Source of the DNA: an uncultured Pelagibacteraceae bacterium
Lineage (GTDB): Bacteria > Pseudomonadota > Alphaproteobacteria > Pelagibacterales > Pelagibacteraceae
Assembly: GCA_902537845.1 (NCBI GenBank)
Contig: CACBDC010000003.1
Coordinates: 30,856 to 94,855, forward strand
Direction: 5' to 3'
Length of the DNA: 64,000 bases
Shown here: one piece after another, positions 53,694 through 62,475 of the stretch
Layout: the number at the start of each line of letters is the position of its first letter
Position numbering within the stretch: the first letter of the stretch is position 1
Program-made: the position numbers and the translations under genes
Notes under the pieces: generated by a model
The model's database searches: none
Told to the model about the DNA's origin: nothing
The model's input: the letters and a program-made list of their open reading frames with translations, nothing else

Positions 53694-54713
53694 ATGAAAA
53701 AAACGATTGTAATTAGCTATTTATTTTTAATTTCATTTGCAAGCAGTCTATTTGCAAATGAGGTAAATATATTTAGTGCTAGGCATTACGACTCTGATGT
53801 TCAACTTTATGAAAAATTTACTGCGAAAACAGGAATAAAAGTTAATGTTGTTTCAGGAAAATCTGGTGCTCTAGAAAAAAGAATTATTGAGGAAGGGGCA
53901 GATAGTAAAGCAGATCTTTACATAACTGCAGACGCAGGAAGGCTGGGAGCCTTTGAAGCTAATCTTCAAAGCGGACTTACTAGCTCAGCCATAAAAGCTG
54001 CTGTACCTAATAATTTTAGAACGTCAAAATGGACTGGTATAGCTAAGAGAGCTAGAATTGTATATTTTGCTCCAGAAAGAGTAAGTGGAGCAGAATTAGC
54101 AGGTTTAACTTATGAGAGTTTAGCTGATCCAAAGTGGAAAGGCAGATTAGTTATAAGAGCCTCTAACAATATTTATAATCAATCACTTGTAGCTTCATTA
54201 ATTAAAAATAATGGAAAAGGTAAAGTTGCTGATTGGTCAAAAGGTATGGTTTCAAATATGGCTAGATCACCTAAAGGCAATGATAGAGCTCAAATACTTG
54301 CCGTCGCTGCTGGAGAAGCTGATATAGCAGTAGCAAATACTTACTACTTGGCACTTATGCTTTCTGGAAAAAAAGGTCCAGAACAACAAGCAGCTGCAAA
54401 AAAAGTAAAACCATTCTTTCCAAATCAAGATGGAAGAGGAACTCATATGAATATTAGTGGTGCAGGACTTGTTAAAGGCGCGCCTAATAAAGCTAATGCG
54501 ATTAAGTTAGTTGAGTTCTTATTAAGTGAAGAAGCTCAAAATCATATTGTGAATAATACATTTGAGTATCCAATGATAAAAGGTGTTTCTCCACATCCAC
54601 TTGTTGTTAATATGGGATTAGATTTTAAACAAGATCTAAAAACAAAAGTTGTTAATTACGGAAAAAGACAAGCAGATGCTTTAGAAGTAATGACAGCCGC
54701 GGGTTGGAAGTAG
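53694..54713 (+). CDS. fbpA: Ferric iron ABC transporter periplasmic binding protein (FbpA/FutA type)
   Basis: Iron(III)-binding protein of 339 residues with a signal peptide ending near residue 21 (SSLFA-NE). The fold starts EVNIFSARHYDSDVQLYEKF with a ligand-type Tyr. The paired Tyr of the iron site is visible in VANTYYLALMLSG. GSCGAMP-like GKSGALEKRI and NISGAGLVKGAPNKANA are family segments. Two Fur boxes upstream and the FbpB/FbpC-type genes downstream support iron transport. Codon use is less AT-biased, as for the other binding protein here. Confidence 0.93.
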   Translation: MKKTIVISYLFLISFASSLFANEVNIFSARHYDSDVQLYEKFTAKTGIKVNVVSGKSGALEKRIIEEGADSKADLYITADAGRLGAFEANLQSGLTSSAIKAAVPNNFRTSKWTGIAKRARIVYFAPERVSGAELAGLTYESLADPKWKGRLVIRASNNIYNQSLVASLIKNNGKGKVADWSKGMVSNMARSPKGNDRAQILAVAAGEADIAVANTYYLALMLSGKKGPEQQAAAKKVKPFFPNQDGRGTHMNISGAGLVKGAPNKANAIKLVEFLLSEEAQNHIVNNTFEYPMIKGVSPHPLVVNMGLDFKQDLKTKVVNYGKRQADALEVMTAAGWK

Positions 54714-54724
54714 TTGTTAATAAT

Positions 54725-54895
54725 ATGAGGCGAATAACAAAAAAAGAAATAAACTTAAATAAGTTAAAAAAAGGTTGTTCGCCTTGTATGTTAGAGGCCA
54801 AAAAAATGGAACAGAAAATTTCTAATAGAAAAATTTCAGAGATCAAAATAGAGGAAGTAAAAACAATTGTATCCTCAATGTTTAAAAAAGTTTAA
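54725..54895 (+). CDS. Micro-protein with CxxC motif inside the iron operon
   Basis: A 56-residue ORF 11 bp after the binding protein gene. Start ATG 54725 gives MRRITKKEINLNKLKKGC; the frame is also open 21 bp further upstream into the preceding gene. Cys18 and Cys21 form a C-S-P-C pair, flanked by Lys, followed by an amphipathic helix-like tail ending VSSMFKKV. No signal peptide is seen, so it should be cytoplasmic. A role in metal or iron-sulfur handling or redox is suggested only by motif and place. I do not recognise the family. Confidence 0.65.
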   Translation: MRRITKKEINLNKLKKGCSPCMLEAKKMEQKISNRKISEIKIEEVKTIVSSMFKKV

Positions 54896-54910
54896 AGGTT
54901 TGACGTCAAT

Positions 54911-54963
54911 TTCTCTGGTTATATGCAGCTATATTCTACACTCTAGCCGCTTTAGCCAGAGAG
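54911..54963 (+). other. Intercistronic RNA hairpin in the iron operon
   Basis: An 11-bp stem pairs 54911-54921 with 54953-54963 (core UCUCUGG with CCAGAGA, two G-U pairs near the ends). It closes a loop of about 31 bases that may contain a smaller stem. No T-run follows, so it is not a classical terminator. It lies between the micro-protein and the permease gene and may stabilise the upstream mRNA or reduce downstream expression. Confidence 0.6.
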
Positions 54964-54986
54964 TTTAATATGATAACAGTGCTAAA

Positions 54987-56603
54987 ATGACAAAATATAA
55001 TCTTTGGTTTTTTAGTTCTCTATTTATTGCTCTAGTTGTTTCTTTACCGATAATCACCGTTTTTTTTAGTTTTTTTAATGAAACAAGTAATTATTTTACC
55101 TTATTAAGAAATACCTTTCTTTTTGATTATATTTTTAATTCCATGGTAATTTTATTCTTTGTGATTATAATTACTTTCGTTTTAGGAGTTTTATCAGCAT
55201 ACTTTGTTTCTTTTTATGAATTTCCATTTTCTAATTTTTTTAGCTGGACATTAATTTTGGCATTCGCTGTGCCAGGATACATATATGCTTTTTCTATAAT
55301 TGCATTTTTTGAAAATTATGGTACTGCATTTTCAATACTTACCTATTTATTTGGAGAGAATAACTATAATCCAATAATTCCAAAAATTGATGGAATTACT
55401 GGAGCTATATTAGCGATTTCATTCTCATTATTTCCTTATGTTTACGTTTTAACAAGAGCTTCATTTCATTATCAATCTAATAATTACATAGAGGTGGGCA
55501 AAAATTTAGGTCTTTCCACTAAAGAGACTTTTTTTAAAATAATCTTACCATCTGCAAGACCAGCAATTATTGCTGGATTAGCTCTTGTGTCTATGGAATG
55601 TTTATCAGATTTCGGAACTGTATCTTTTTTTAGTGTTAATACTTTAACTACAGGTATTTATAATTCTTGGCTCTCTTTTGATGATTTGAATACTGCAAAT
55701 CAGATTTCTTTTATATTGTTACTATTTATACTAATTTTATTTTCAATAGAAATTTACTCGAGAAAAGATGCAAGATATCATCAACCAGGAAGAGGGTTTA
55801 AACCTATTATAAAAATTAAATTAAATGGCAAAAAATCTATTGTTCCTCTTACTGTGTGCTCATTAATTCTATTTTTCAGCTTTTTATTTCCAGTTTCTCA
55901 AATGATTTATTGGACAGTTAAATTTCCCAAATACCTTAAAGATATTAATATTCTTAATATAAACATTAACACTTTAATACTAGTATTATTAGCGAGTGTA
56001 TCTATAGTAATTATTTCATTATTTATAAATTATGGAAGTAGAATTTCAAAAAGTAAAATTTTAAATTATTTGACAAACTTTTCTATATCTGGATATGCAA
56101 TTCCTGGTGTTATCTTAGCAGTGGCCTTTATAACTTTTTTTTCAAATTTAAGTGATTTTGTTACTGATAATCTTAACTTCAAAAGTACAAAAGGAATTTT
56201 TATAGGATCAATATTAGGCTTAATTTTAGCATATTTTATAAGATTTTTTTCACTATCATTTAATGGTATTAAATCAAGTTATGTAAAAATTAACAATTCT
56301 ATTGATGAGAGCGCTTATCTGTTAGGTTATTCAAAAATAAAAACATTTTTAGAAATTCATATACCTTACTTAAAGACAAACATTATTTTAATAATGCTTT
56401 TAATTTCTCTAGAAGTAATTAAAGAACTTCCAATAACTCTAATATTAAGACCGTTTAATTTTGAGACATTTGCAACTCAAGCTTATATTTACGCCTCTCA
56501 AGATTTATTAGAAGCAGCAGCTTTGCCATCACTTTTTCTAATATTTTGGTCTACAGTATTAATTCTCCTATCATCTAGATATATACTTTCAAAAAAAAAC
56601 TAA
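54987..56603 (+). CDS. fbpB: Ferric iron ABC transporter permease (FbpB/FutB type)
   Basis: A 538-residue membrane protein with about twelve hydrophobic helices, the duplicated permease type. Two EAA-like coupling loops are visible: YIEVGKNLGLSTKETFFKII in the first half and DESAYLLGYSKIKTFLEIHI in the second. Both end in the usual Leu/Ile-Pro region. The middle joint is near residue 270. It is preceded by a structured 91-bp gap and followed after 12 bp by the ATPase gene. Confidence 0.93.
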   Translation: MTKYNLWFFSSLFIALVVSLPIITVFFSFFNETSNYFTLLRNTFLFDYIFNSMVILFFVIIITFVLGVLSAYFVSFYEFPFSNFFSWTLILAFAVPGYIYAFSIIAFFENYGTAFSILTYLFGENNYNPIIPKIDGITGAILAISFSLFPYVYVLTRASFHYQSNNYIEVGKNLGLSTKETFFKIILPSARPAIIAGLALVSMECLSDFGTVSFFSVNTLTTGIYNSWLSFDDLNTANQISFILLLFILILFSIEIYSRKDARYHQPGRGFKPIIKIKLNGKKSIVPLTVCSLILFFSFLFPVSQMIYWTVKFPKYLKDINILNININTLILVLLASVSIVIISLFINYGSRISKSKILNYLTNFSISGYAIPGVILAVAFITFFSNLSDFVTDNLNFKSTKGIFIGSILGLILAYFIRFFSLSFNGIKSSYVKINNSIDESAYLLGYSKIKTFLEIHIPYLKTNIILIMLLISLEVIKELPITLILRPFNFETFATQAYIYASQDLLEAAALPSLFLIFWSTVLILLSSRYILSKKN

Positions 56604-56615
56604 TATAATCAAGAA

Positions 56616-57686
56616 ATGGTTGAGAATTTTTTTGAGATCCAAAATGGTTATTTTACTGCAAGTGAAAAAAATAAAGTAAATAATGTAAACCTCGCTATTG
56701 AAAAACAAGGCGAGATTATTTCGTTATTAGGTCCCTCTGGAATAGGAAAAACAACTATATTAAGAACCATTGCAGGCCTACAAAAACTGAGTAAGGGTAA
56801 AATTAAACTTCGAAAAAAAGTTTTGGCCTCTGATGATATCCATGTTGAACCAGAAAAAAGAAATGTTGCTCTTTCTTTTCAAGATAATTCTCTTTTTCCT
56901 AATTACAAAGTTATTGAAAATATTAATTTTGGAGAGAAAAGATCTAATGGAAATGGCTCATCTTTAGATGTAAACGAGATCATTAAATTATTGAGAATTG
57001 AACCAATTTTAGAAAAATTTCCTCATCAAATAAGCGCTGGGGAAGCACAAAGAGTTTCATTAGCAAGATCTTTGATGTCTAAGCCGGATTTATTATTACT
57101 AGATGAACCGTTTTCAAATATTGACCAAAGCTTAAAAGAGGAAATCCAAGTTTCAGTCAAGAAACTATTAAAGAGAATTAATCTAACTACAATTATCGTA
57201 ACTCACGATTCATATGAGGCCTTTTCAATGGCAGACAAATGCGGAATAATACTCAATCAAGAGTTAAAGCAATATGATGTACCTTATAATGTTCATCATG
57301 AACCTAATTCGATCGACGTAGCAAACTTTTTAAACAAAGGAATATTTATAGATGTTAAAGTAGTTGATAGTGAGTGCGCTGTTCACAGGTTGAAACATGA
57401 TGAGTTGGGTGAGATAAGAGGAAAATTGTCAAATAATTTTCCATCTGGTTCTAAAGTCAAACTCCTTTTACAACCCGAAGATTTAATCCATGATGACCAA
57501 AGTAAATTAAAATTAGAAGTAGTAGATAGAAAGTTTAGGGGAACAAATTTTATATACACTCTTAAAACAAAAAAAGGGGAGCATTTACCTGTATTTGTTC
57601 ATTCCCATCATATTCATCAACATGAAAAATCAGAACAATTCGGCGTAAAATCTCCGATTTATATTGACCACTTAGTATGTTTTTAA
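56616..57686 (+). CDS. fbpC: Ferric iron ABC transporter ATP-binding protein (FbpC/FutC type)
   Basis: ATPase of 356 residues. Walker A LLGPSGIGKTT, Q-loop LSFQDNSLFPNYKV, signature ISAGEAQR (Ser-Ala-Gly instead of Ser-Gly-Gly), Walker B LLLLDEPFSN and H-loop VTHDSYEAFSM are present. A C-terminal regulatory TOBE-like domain with KLLLQPEDL is seen. It ends the iron operon. The tRNA gene follows 19 bp later. Confidence 0.92.
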   Translation: MVENFFEIQNGYFTASEKNKVNNVNLAIEKQGEIISLLGPSGIGKTTILRTIAGLQKLSKGKIKLRKKVLASDDIHVEPEKRNVALSFQDNSLFPNYKVIENINFGEKRSNGNGSSLDVNEIIKLLRIEPILEKFPHQISAGEAQRVSLARSLMSKPDLLLLDEPFSNIDQSLKEEIQVSVKKLLKRINLTTIIVTHDSYEAFSMADKCGIILNQELKQYDVPYNVHHEPNSIDVANFLNKGIFIDVKVVDSECAVHRLKHDELGEIRGKLSNNFPSGSKVKLLLQPEDLIHDDQSKLKLEVVDRKFRGTNFIYTLKTKKGEHLPVFVHSHHIHQHEKSEQFGVKSPIYIDHLVCF

Positions 57687-57691
57687 GTAAA

Positions 57692-57697
57692 TATAAT
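57692..57697 (+). promoter_or_regulatory. -10 box of the tRNA-Arg promoter
   Basis: Perfect TATAAT eight bases before the mature 5' end of the tRNA. A matching -35 box is not clear; TTGACC at 57664-57669 is too far (22 bp). Transcription would start close to the tRNA 5' end. Confidence 0.5.
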
Positions 57698-57705
57698 AAT
57701 ATTTG

Positions 57706-57782
57706 GCGCCCTTAGCTCAGCTGGATAGAGCATCGGTTTTCTAAACCGAGGGTCGTAGGTTCGAATCCTTCAGGGCGCGCCA
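57706..57782 (+). tRNA. tRNA-Arg (anticodon UCU)
   Basis: A 77-nt cloverleaf. The acceptor stem pairs GCGCCCT (57706-57712) with AGGGCGC (57772-57778), followed by discriminator G and an encoded CCA. The D-arm is GCTC-loop-GAGC, the anticodon stem TCGGT/ACCGA with loop TTTCTAA (anticodon UCU, reading AGA). The T-loop TTCGAAT is canonical. The T-stem GTAGG/CCTTC has one U-U mismatch. It sits between the iron operon and the galE cluster. Confidence 0.95.
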
Positions 57783-57794
57783 ATCAAATTATAT

Positions 57795-58769
57795 ATGGTA
57801 AAAAATATTCTTATAACTGGTGGGGCTGGATATATTGGTTCACATATTTCAGAAATCTTAGTTAAAAAAAAGAAAAACATTTTTATTGTAGACAATCTAT
57901 CTACTGGATACAGAAAATTAATAAACAAAAAAGCAAAATTTTTTAAAGTTGATATTTTAAATATCAAAAAAGTAAAAAACATTATCATTCAATATAAAAT
58001 TGACTCAATTATTCATTTAGCGGCAAATCTTATAATTGGGGAGGGAGAAAAATATCCAAAAAAATATTATAGAAACAATGTCAGAGGAACTAAAAATCTT
58101 TTATTGGCTTGTCAAAATACAAATATAAAAAATTTTATATTTTCCTCTACAGCTGCAATTTACAAGGATGGCCAATTCATGGTAAGTGAGAATTCAAAAA
58201 TAAAACCTAAAAGCGTTTACGGAAAAACTAAAATTAAAAGTGAAAAAGCTATTCAATCCTTTTGTAAAAAAAATAAGATAAATTACGGAATTTTAAGATA
58301 TTTTAATATAGCTGGATCTAGCCCGTCAGGTAAGATTGGACTTTTAAATAAAAGTGATCATTTATTTAAAAATTTTTCTAGAGAAATAATGAAAAAAAAA
58401 CCGAAACTAAAAATTTATGGATCAAATTATAATACTAGAGATGGTTCTTGTATAAGAGATTTTGTCCATGTTTCAGATATAGCTGAAATTCATTTGATGA
58501 TTCTGGAGAAAATCAACAAACTTAAAATTTCTAAAATTATTAATTGTGGATACAATAGAGGAGTATCAGTTTTAGATGTAGCAAAAGAATTTAAAAAACA
58601 ATCCTCAAAAAAAGTAGAAATTATCTATACAAAGAGAAGAAAAAATGATTTAGTGAAAATAATTGCATCTAATACAAGATTAATTAAATTTATTAAATGG
58701 AAACCTAAATTTGATAATCTTGGTAAAATTGTAAAAAGTTGTATAAGCTGGGAAAAAAAATTAATTTAA
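57795..58769 (+). CDS. galE: UDP-glucose 4-epimerase-like NAD-dependent epimerase
   Basis: Extended short-chain dehydrogenase of 324 residues. The Rossmann motif ITGGAGYIGSHISE, VDNLSTGYRKL, the FSSTAAIY strand and the catalytic YGKTK (Tyr-x-x-x-Lys) are intact. GILRYFNIAGSSPSG and DGSCIRDFVHVSDIAEIH point to GalE rather than dTDP-glucose dehydratase. It would supply UDP-galactose-type sugars for surface glycans. It begins 12 bp after the tRNA and leads a cluster with DUF4956, CotH-like and VTC genes. Confidence 0.88.
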   Translation: MVKNILITGGAGYIGSHISEILVKKKKNIFIVDNLSTGYRKLINKKAKFFKVDILNIKKVKNIIIQYKIDSIIHLAANLIIGEGEKYPKKYYRNNVRGTKNLLLACQNTNIKNFIFSSTAAIYKDGQFMVSENSKIKPKSVYGKTKIKSEKAIQSFCKKNKINYGILRYFNIAGSSPSGKIGLLNKSDHLFKNFSREIMKKKPKLKIYGSNYNTRDGSCIRDFVHVSDIAEIHLMILEKINKLKISKIINCGYNRGVSVLDVAKEFKKQSSKKVEIIYTKRRKNDLVKIIASNTRLIKFIKWKPKFDNLGKIVKSCISWEKKLI

Positions 58770-58776
58770 TTATAAT

Positions 58777-59424
58777 ATGAATTTGTTAAATTTTAGTGAT
58801 TATTTGCAACATCCATACTTCGTTAAAGTTTTGTTTCTTACATTAAGTGGCATCATTATCAGACAATCACTTGTTTTGTCCGGACAAAGGTGGGCGAATA
58901 CATATCATCACTTAGGAACTTACATCTTGCTCCCATCAATTGCATTGATAATAACTTCTGTAATTAAGTCCGATATCGCCTTGTCTTTAGGAATGATAGG
59001 AGCATTATCTATAGTTAGATTTCGAAATCCTGTTAAAAGCCCTTTCGAGTTAGTAATGTTTTTTAGTTTGTTGACTTTAGGAATAACTTGTAGTGTGTCA
59101 TTAAATCTAGCTTTTTTATTATTCCTTCTTATTGTAGTAGTAATTTTTGGAATACGGATTTCTAATATTGTTACAAGAAAATTCGGATTAAATTTATTTG
59201 ATTACTCATTTGGAGATGGAAATTTAAACTATTCAATAGAAATCAATACTAACGAAAGAATAGATGAAATTGAAAATTCCAAATCATTGATTTATTTTTA
59301 TCATGAGAAAAATGATCATTTTTATAGATTAGTATTTAATGACAGAAATGAATTAAAAGATTTTGAAAAAAAATATAGTAAAGATAAAAGAATTTTGAAT
59401 GTAAAAGCAGATTTGCAATCTTAG
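58777..59424 (+). CDS. DUF4956 family membrane protein
   Basis: A 215-residue protein with about four hydrophobic helices in the first 130 residues and a soluble C-terminal part of about 80 residues. The hallmark between helices is LGMIGALSIVRFRNPVKSP (near residues 71-89), typical of DUF4956. Biochemical function is unknown. Genes of this family are often found with VTC-domain and CotH-type genes, and this is the case here. The next gene starts 3 bp downstream. Confidence 0.85.
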   Translation: MNLLNFSDYLQHPYFVKVLFLTLSGIIIRQSLVLSGQRWANTYHHLGTYILLPSIALIITSVIKSDIALSLGMIGALSIVRFRNPVKSPFELVMFFSLLTLGITCSVSLNLAFLLFLLIVVVIFGIRISNIVTRKFGLNLFDYSFGDGNLNYSIEINTNERIDEIENSKSLIYFYHEKNDHFYRLVFNDRNELKDFEKKYSKDKRILNVKADLQS

Positions 59425-59427
59425 AAA

Positions 59428-61839
59428 ATGGTAAAAAAAATTGTTTTATATTTTTTTTTATTCTTAATGCTTATAGCGACTTTTAAGATAATTTCAGATC
59501 AAAATGACATAAGTAAAGTAAAAAATTTCAATGATATAGTAAAATGTAAGGATCTAGATTTTTCTCAGAGTTTATTTTTACATCCTAAAAGTTTTAAAAA
59601 AACTAATTTAACTGTAAATATTTTAGATAGCAGAAGATGGAATACTTTATTGTTAGAGGAAGAAATATTAGCAAAAAAAAATCAATTAGAAAATAATTCA
59701 GACTATAAATTTTACCAAACCAGAAAAAGAGTTGACGCCAAAATAATCATTGATTTAGAAAATCAATCAAAATGTTATGTAAACGCTAAAGTAAGACCCC
59801 ATGGCGACTTAAGTGACCATAGGTCAGAAGACTTCCTTCCAAGCTTAAATATTAATTTAGTAGATGGACATATATTTGGAATAGTGAAGTTTATTCTCTT
59901 TAAACCAATTACTAGAGGTTATGATAACGAAGTTATATCAACCACAATTTTAAGCGAACTTAACTTCTTATCTCCTAGAACCGCTAACGCACAGGTTACC
60001 TATAATAATGTTACTAAAAATTTTATTTTTCAAGAACGTATAGCAAAAGAATTTATTGAAATTAATAATCAATTAGAAAATCCAATCTACAGGGGCGATG
60101 AAAGATTTACATTTAGTGATAAACAAAAATACAATATTCAAAGATCATTATTCAATCATCAATTTAAGCCTATTGATAAAAAATTTATTACTAAAGGGGA
60201 AAGTGAAAAATATCTGACAGAAATAGGTCTTTCAATTTTAAATGAGTTAGTTTTATATGATCAAGGAGATGTAGATACGGATGATATTTTAGACTTAAAT
60301 GGTGCAGCTGCAAAAACTTCATATAAAGATAAATTTGAGAAATTTAAAATCTTTGATGCATTATTGATTGCTATGGATGCTACACATGGATTTACACCAG
60401 GAAATAGACGAATTTATTTTGACACAACGTCAAAAACATTTCTTCCTATTTATTACGATGGACAACCAAACATTTTAGATAAAAAGAATAATATAATTAA
60501 AAAAAAACTTATTGATGGAAGTAAAATCCCGATCAATTTTAAGAGTCCCAATATATATTTTCCTGGTATTTTCAACGGTAAAGTTCAAAAAATATCAGAT
60601 AATGCAGTATCAGAAGCATATAGCATGATAAATAATTTAAATATTAAAGACTTAAATGATAAACTCAAAATTAGAGGTGTTGAAATTAAAAATGAAGTAC
60701 TCAATAATTATATTAATGAAGTTTTAAAAAATTTGAATTATTTAAAAAATTTAGATCAAGATAAATTCATAAAATCAAGAAAAACTCAAAATAATTTAAT
60801 TTATATCAAGGACAAGAACCTTTTTGATAAAATGTTTGATCTAAAGAAGAAAAAAAATATAAATAGATTGTTAGTTTTTTATGACACAAATATTAATAAT
60901 TTTCTAGTTTGCGATATATTTAGCGAAAATTGTAAAAAAATAAATATTCCAAAAAAAAATATTCCAGATTTAATCTCACAAGATTTAAAAGAGAAAAATA
61001 AACACCTGGTATTTTTAGGAAAATATAAAAATGATAATATTTTTGATGGATGGTATGGTATCGATGAATTTAATAAGTCTAATAAGAACAGGGATATAAC
61101 TTTAAATAATTTCAAAATTAAAAAGTTTGGTTCAATTGATATTTCCATTAACAAAAAAGACAAAAAAATTAATGTAATAAAAACAGGTAAAGACGGTAAA
61201 ATTTTAATACATGATGGCAAAATTAATAACTGGGTGATAAATTTTTTAGACAATACATCTATAGAAAAATCAAAAGTAAGTAGAAGAGATAAAAACGGTC
61301 TTACAGGATGTGTTACCTTTAAAAATCTTGAAATAGAAAAATTAAGAATATTTGCTAATAATGCCAATTGTGAGGATGCGGTCAATTTTATAAGATCAAA
61401 TGGAAAAATTGAAGAAATTAATATTTCAAATTCACTATTTGATGGTTTAGATAGTGACTTCTCAAATTTAGATTTTAAGAAAATCATAATTAAAAACAGT
61501 GGAAATGATTGCACAGATTTTTCTTTTGGAAATTATAATATTAATGACTCACTCATGAGTTATTGTGGTGACAAAGGTATTTCAGCTGGAGAAATTAGCA
61601 CTCTAAAAGTAAATAAATTAGATATTAGTAATTCAAAATCTGCAGTAGCATCGAAAGATTTTTCAACAGTTGAAATAGAAAATTTTTCATCAAATTTTTC
61701 TGAAAACTGTTTACAGGCTTATAACAAAAAACAAGAATTTTCGGGTGGATACATAAAATCAATTAATTTCAAATGTGAAAATTATGTAAATCTGATTGAT
61801 GTTGATAAAACTTCAAATATAGAAATATTATACAAATAA
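59428..61839 (+). CDS. CotH-like kinase-fold protein with C-terminal beta-helix
   Basis: A large 803-residue protein with an N-terminal membrane anchor or signal (VLYFFLFLMLIATFKI). The central part resembles the CotH family: KVRPHGDLSDHRSE near residue 122, an FGIVKFILFKPITRGYDNEV block, DATHGFTPGNRRIYFD near 320 and LPIYYDGQPNI near 342. CotH proteins are secreted atypical protein kinases of spore coats. The C-terminal 240 residues show repeats of short strands with SNSLFDGLDSDFS and GNDCTDFSFGNY, like a right-handed beta-helix of sugar-acting proteins. Its target is unknown. Confidence 0.75.
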   Translation: MVKKIVLYFFLFLMLIATFKIISDQNDISKVKNFNDIVKCKDLDFSQSLFLHPKSFKKTNLTVNILDSRRWNTLLLEEEILAKKNQLENNSDYKFYQTRKRVDAKIIIDLENQSKCYVNAKVRPHGDLSDHRSEDFLPSLNINLVDGHIFGIVKFILFKPITRGYDNEVISTTILSELNFLSPRTANAQVTYNNVTKNFIFQERIAKEFIEINNQLENPIYRGDERFTFSDKQKYNIQRSLFNHQFKPIDKKFITKGESEKYLTEIGLSILNELVLYDQGDVDTDDILDLNGAAAKTSYKDKFEKFKIFDALLIAMDATHGFTPGNRRIYFDTTSKTFLPIYYDGQPNILDKKNNIIKKKLIDGSKIPINFKSPNIYFPGIFNGKVQKISDNAVSEAYSMINNLNIKDLNDKLKIRGVEIKNEVLNNYINEVLKNLNYLKNLDQDKFIKSRKTQNNLIYIKDKNLFDKMFDLKKKKNINRLLVFYDTNINNFLVCDIFSENCKKINIPKKNIPDLISQDLKEKNKHLVFLGKYKNDNIFDGWYGIDEFNKSNKNRDITLNNFKIKKFGSIDISINKKDKKINVIKTGKDGKILIHDGKINNWVINFLDNTSIEKSKVSRRDKNGLTGCVTFKNLEIEKLRIFANNANCEDAVNFIRSNGKIEEINISNSLFDGLDSDFSNLDFKKIIIKNSGNDCTDFSFGNYNINDSLMSYCGDKGISAGEISTLKVNKLDISNSKSAVASKDFSTVEIENFSSNFSENCLQAYNKKQEFSGGYIKSINFKCENYVNLIDVDKTSNIEILYK

Positions 61840-61845
61840 AAAAAT

Positions 61846-62469
61846 ATGAGCTTTAGAAAAGAAGAAAAAATTATACTCTCGTCAGTAAATTATATAAAAA
61901 TTAAAAATTTAATAAAAAAATTTGATGGAAAAAGCATTTATCCCAAAAGAATCATAAAAAGTATATATTTTGAAAATTCAGAAAATCAAATGTATAAAGA
62001 CTCAGAAGAGGGTGTTGTCCCAAGAAAAAAAATTAGACTAAGAACATATCCAGAAAAAAAAATAGACAGCTGGTCCTTAGAGTATAAAATTAATAGTGCG
62101 GAGGGTAAATTTAAAAGAGCTATGAAAGTAAATTCCGCAATTTTTGAAAAGTATTTGCAAAAAGGAGTCTATGACAAGATTTATGGAAATTGTTTCCCTA
62201 ATTTAGTTGTAGAATATTCAAGAGAATATTTTCAAATTAAAGATATAAGAATCACAATTGATCAAAATATTTTTTATAAATCTTATATCAGTAACAAAAA
62301 AATAAATAAAAACGATAAGCTTATAATTGAATTCAAGACAAATAATATTAACAAAATTGAAATGTTCAATGGTGAAATACCTTTTCAATTTTCAAGAATG
62401 TCTAAGTATTGCGAAGCTTTTAATGAATTATTTAATCCACCGTATAATTATAGAGAAAGGATGGTTTAA
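61846..62469 (+). CDS. VTC-domain (polyphosphate polymerase-like) protein
   Basis: A 207-residue protein of the triphosphate-tunnel type found in yeast Vtc4. Signature strands are in order: FRKEEKIIL at the N-terminus, SIYFENSENQMYKDS, RKKIRLRTYP, WSLEYKIN, VVEYSREYF, RITIDQNIFY and LIIEFKTNN. The regular pattern of Lys, Arg and Glu fits a basic tunnel that binds polyphosphate or nucleotide triphosphate. The enzymatic activity of bacterial members is mostly untested. It is separated from the CotH-like gene by 6 bp. Confidence 0.82.
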   Translation: MSFRKEEKIILSSVNYIKIKNLIKKFDGKSIYPKRIIKSIYFENSENQMYKDSEEGVVPRKKIRLRTYPEKKIDSWSLEYKINSAEGKFKRAMKVNSAIFEKYLQKGVYDKIYGNCFPNLVVEYSREYFQIKDIRITIDQNIFYKSYISNKKINKNDKLIIEFKTNNINKIEMFNGEIPFQFSRMSKYCEAFNELFNPPYNYRERMV

Positions 62470-62475
62470 AAATTT

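Noticed and set aside
57664..57697. Full -35/-10 promoter TTGACC and TATAAT for tRNA-Arg
   Set aside because: The spacing is 22 bp, too long for a normal sigma-70 promoter; only the -10 box is kept.
60879..61514. 211-residue minus-strand ORF inside the CotH-like gene
   Set aside because: Long, but antisense to the beta-helix part whose repeats are read clearly on the plus strand; the composition (Phe, Leu, Ile, Ser) is that of a shadow frame.
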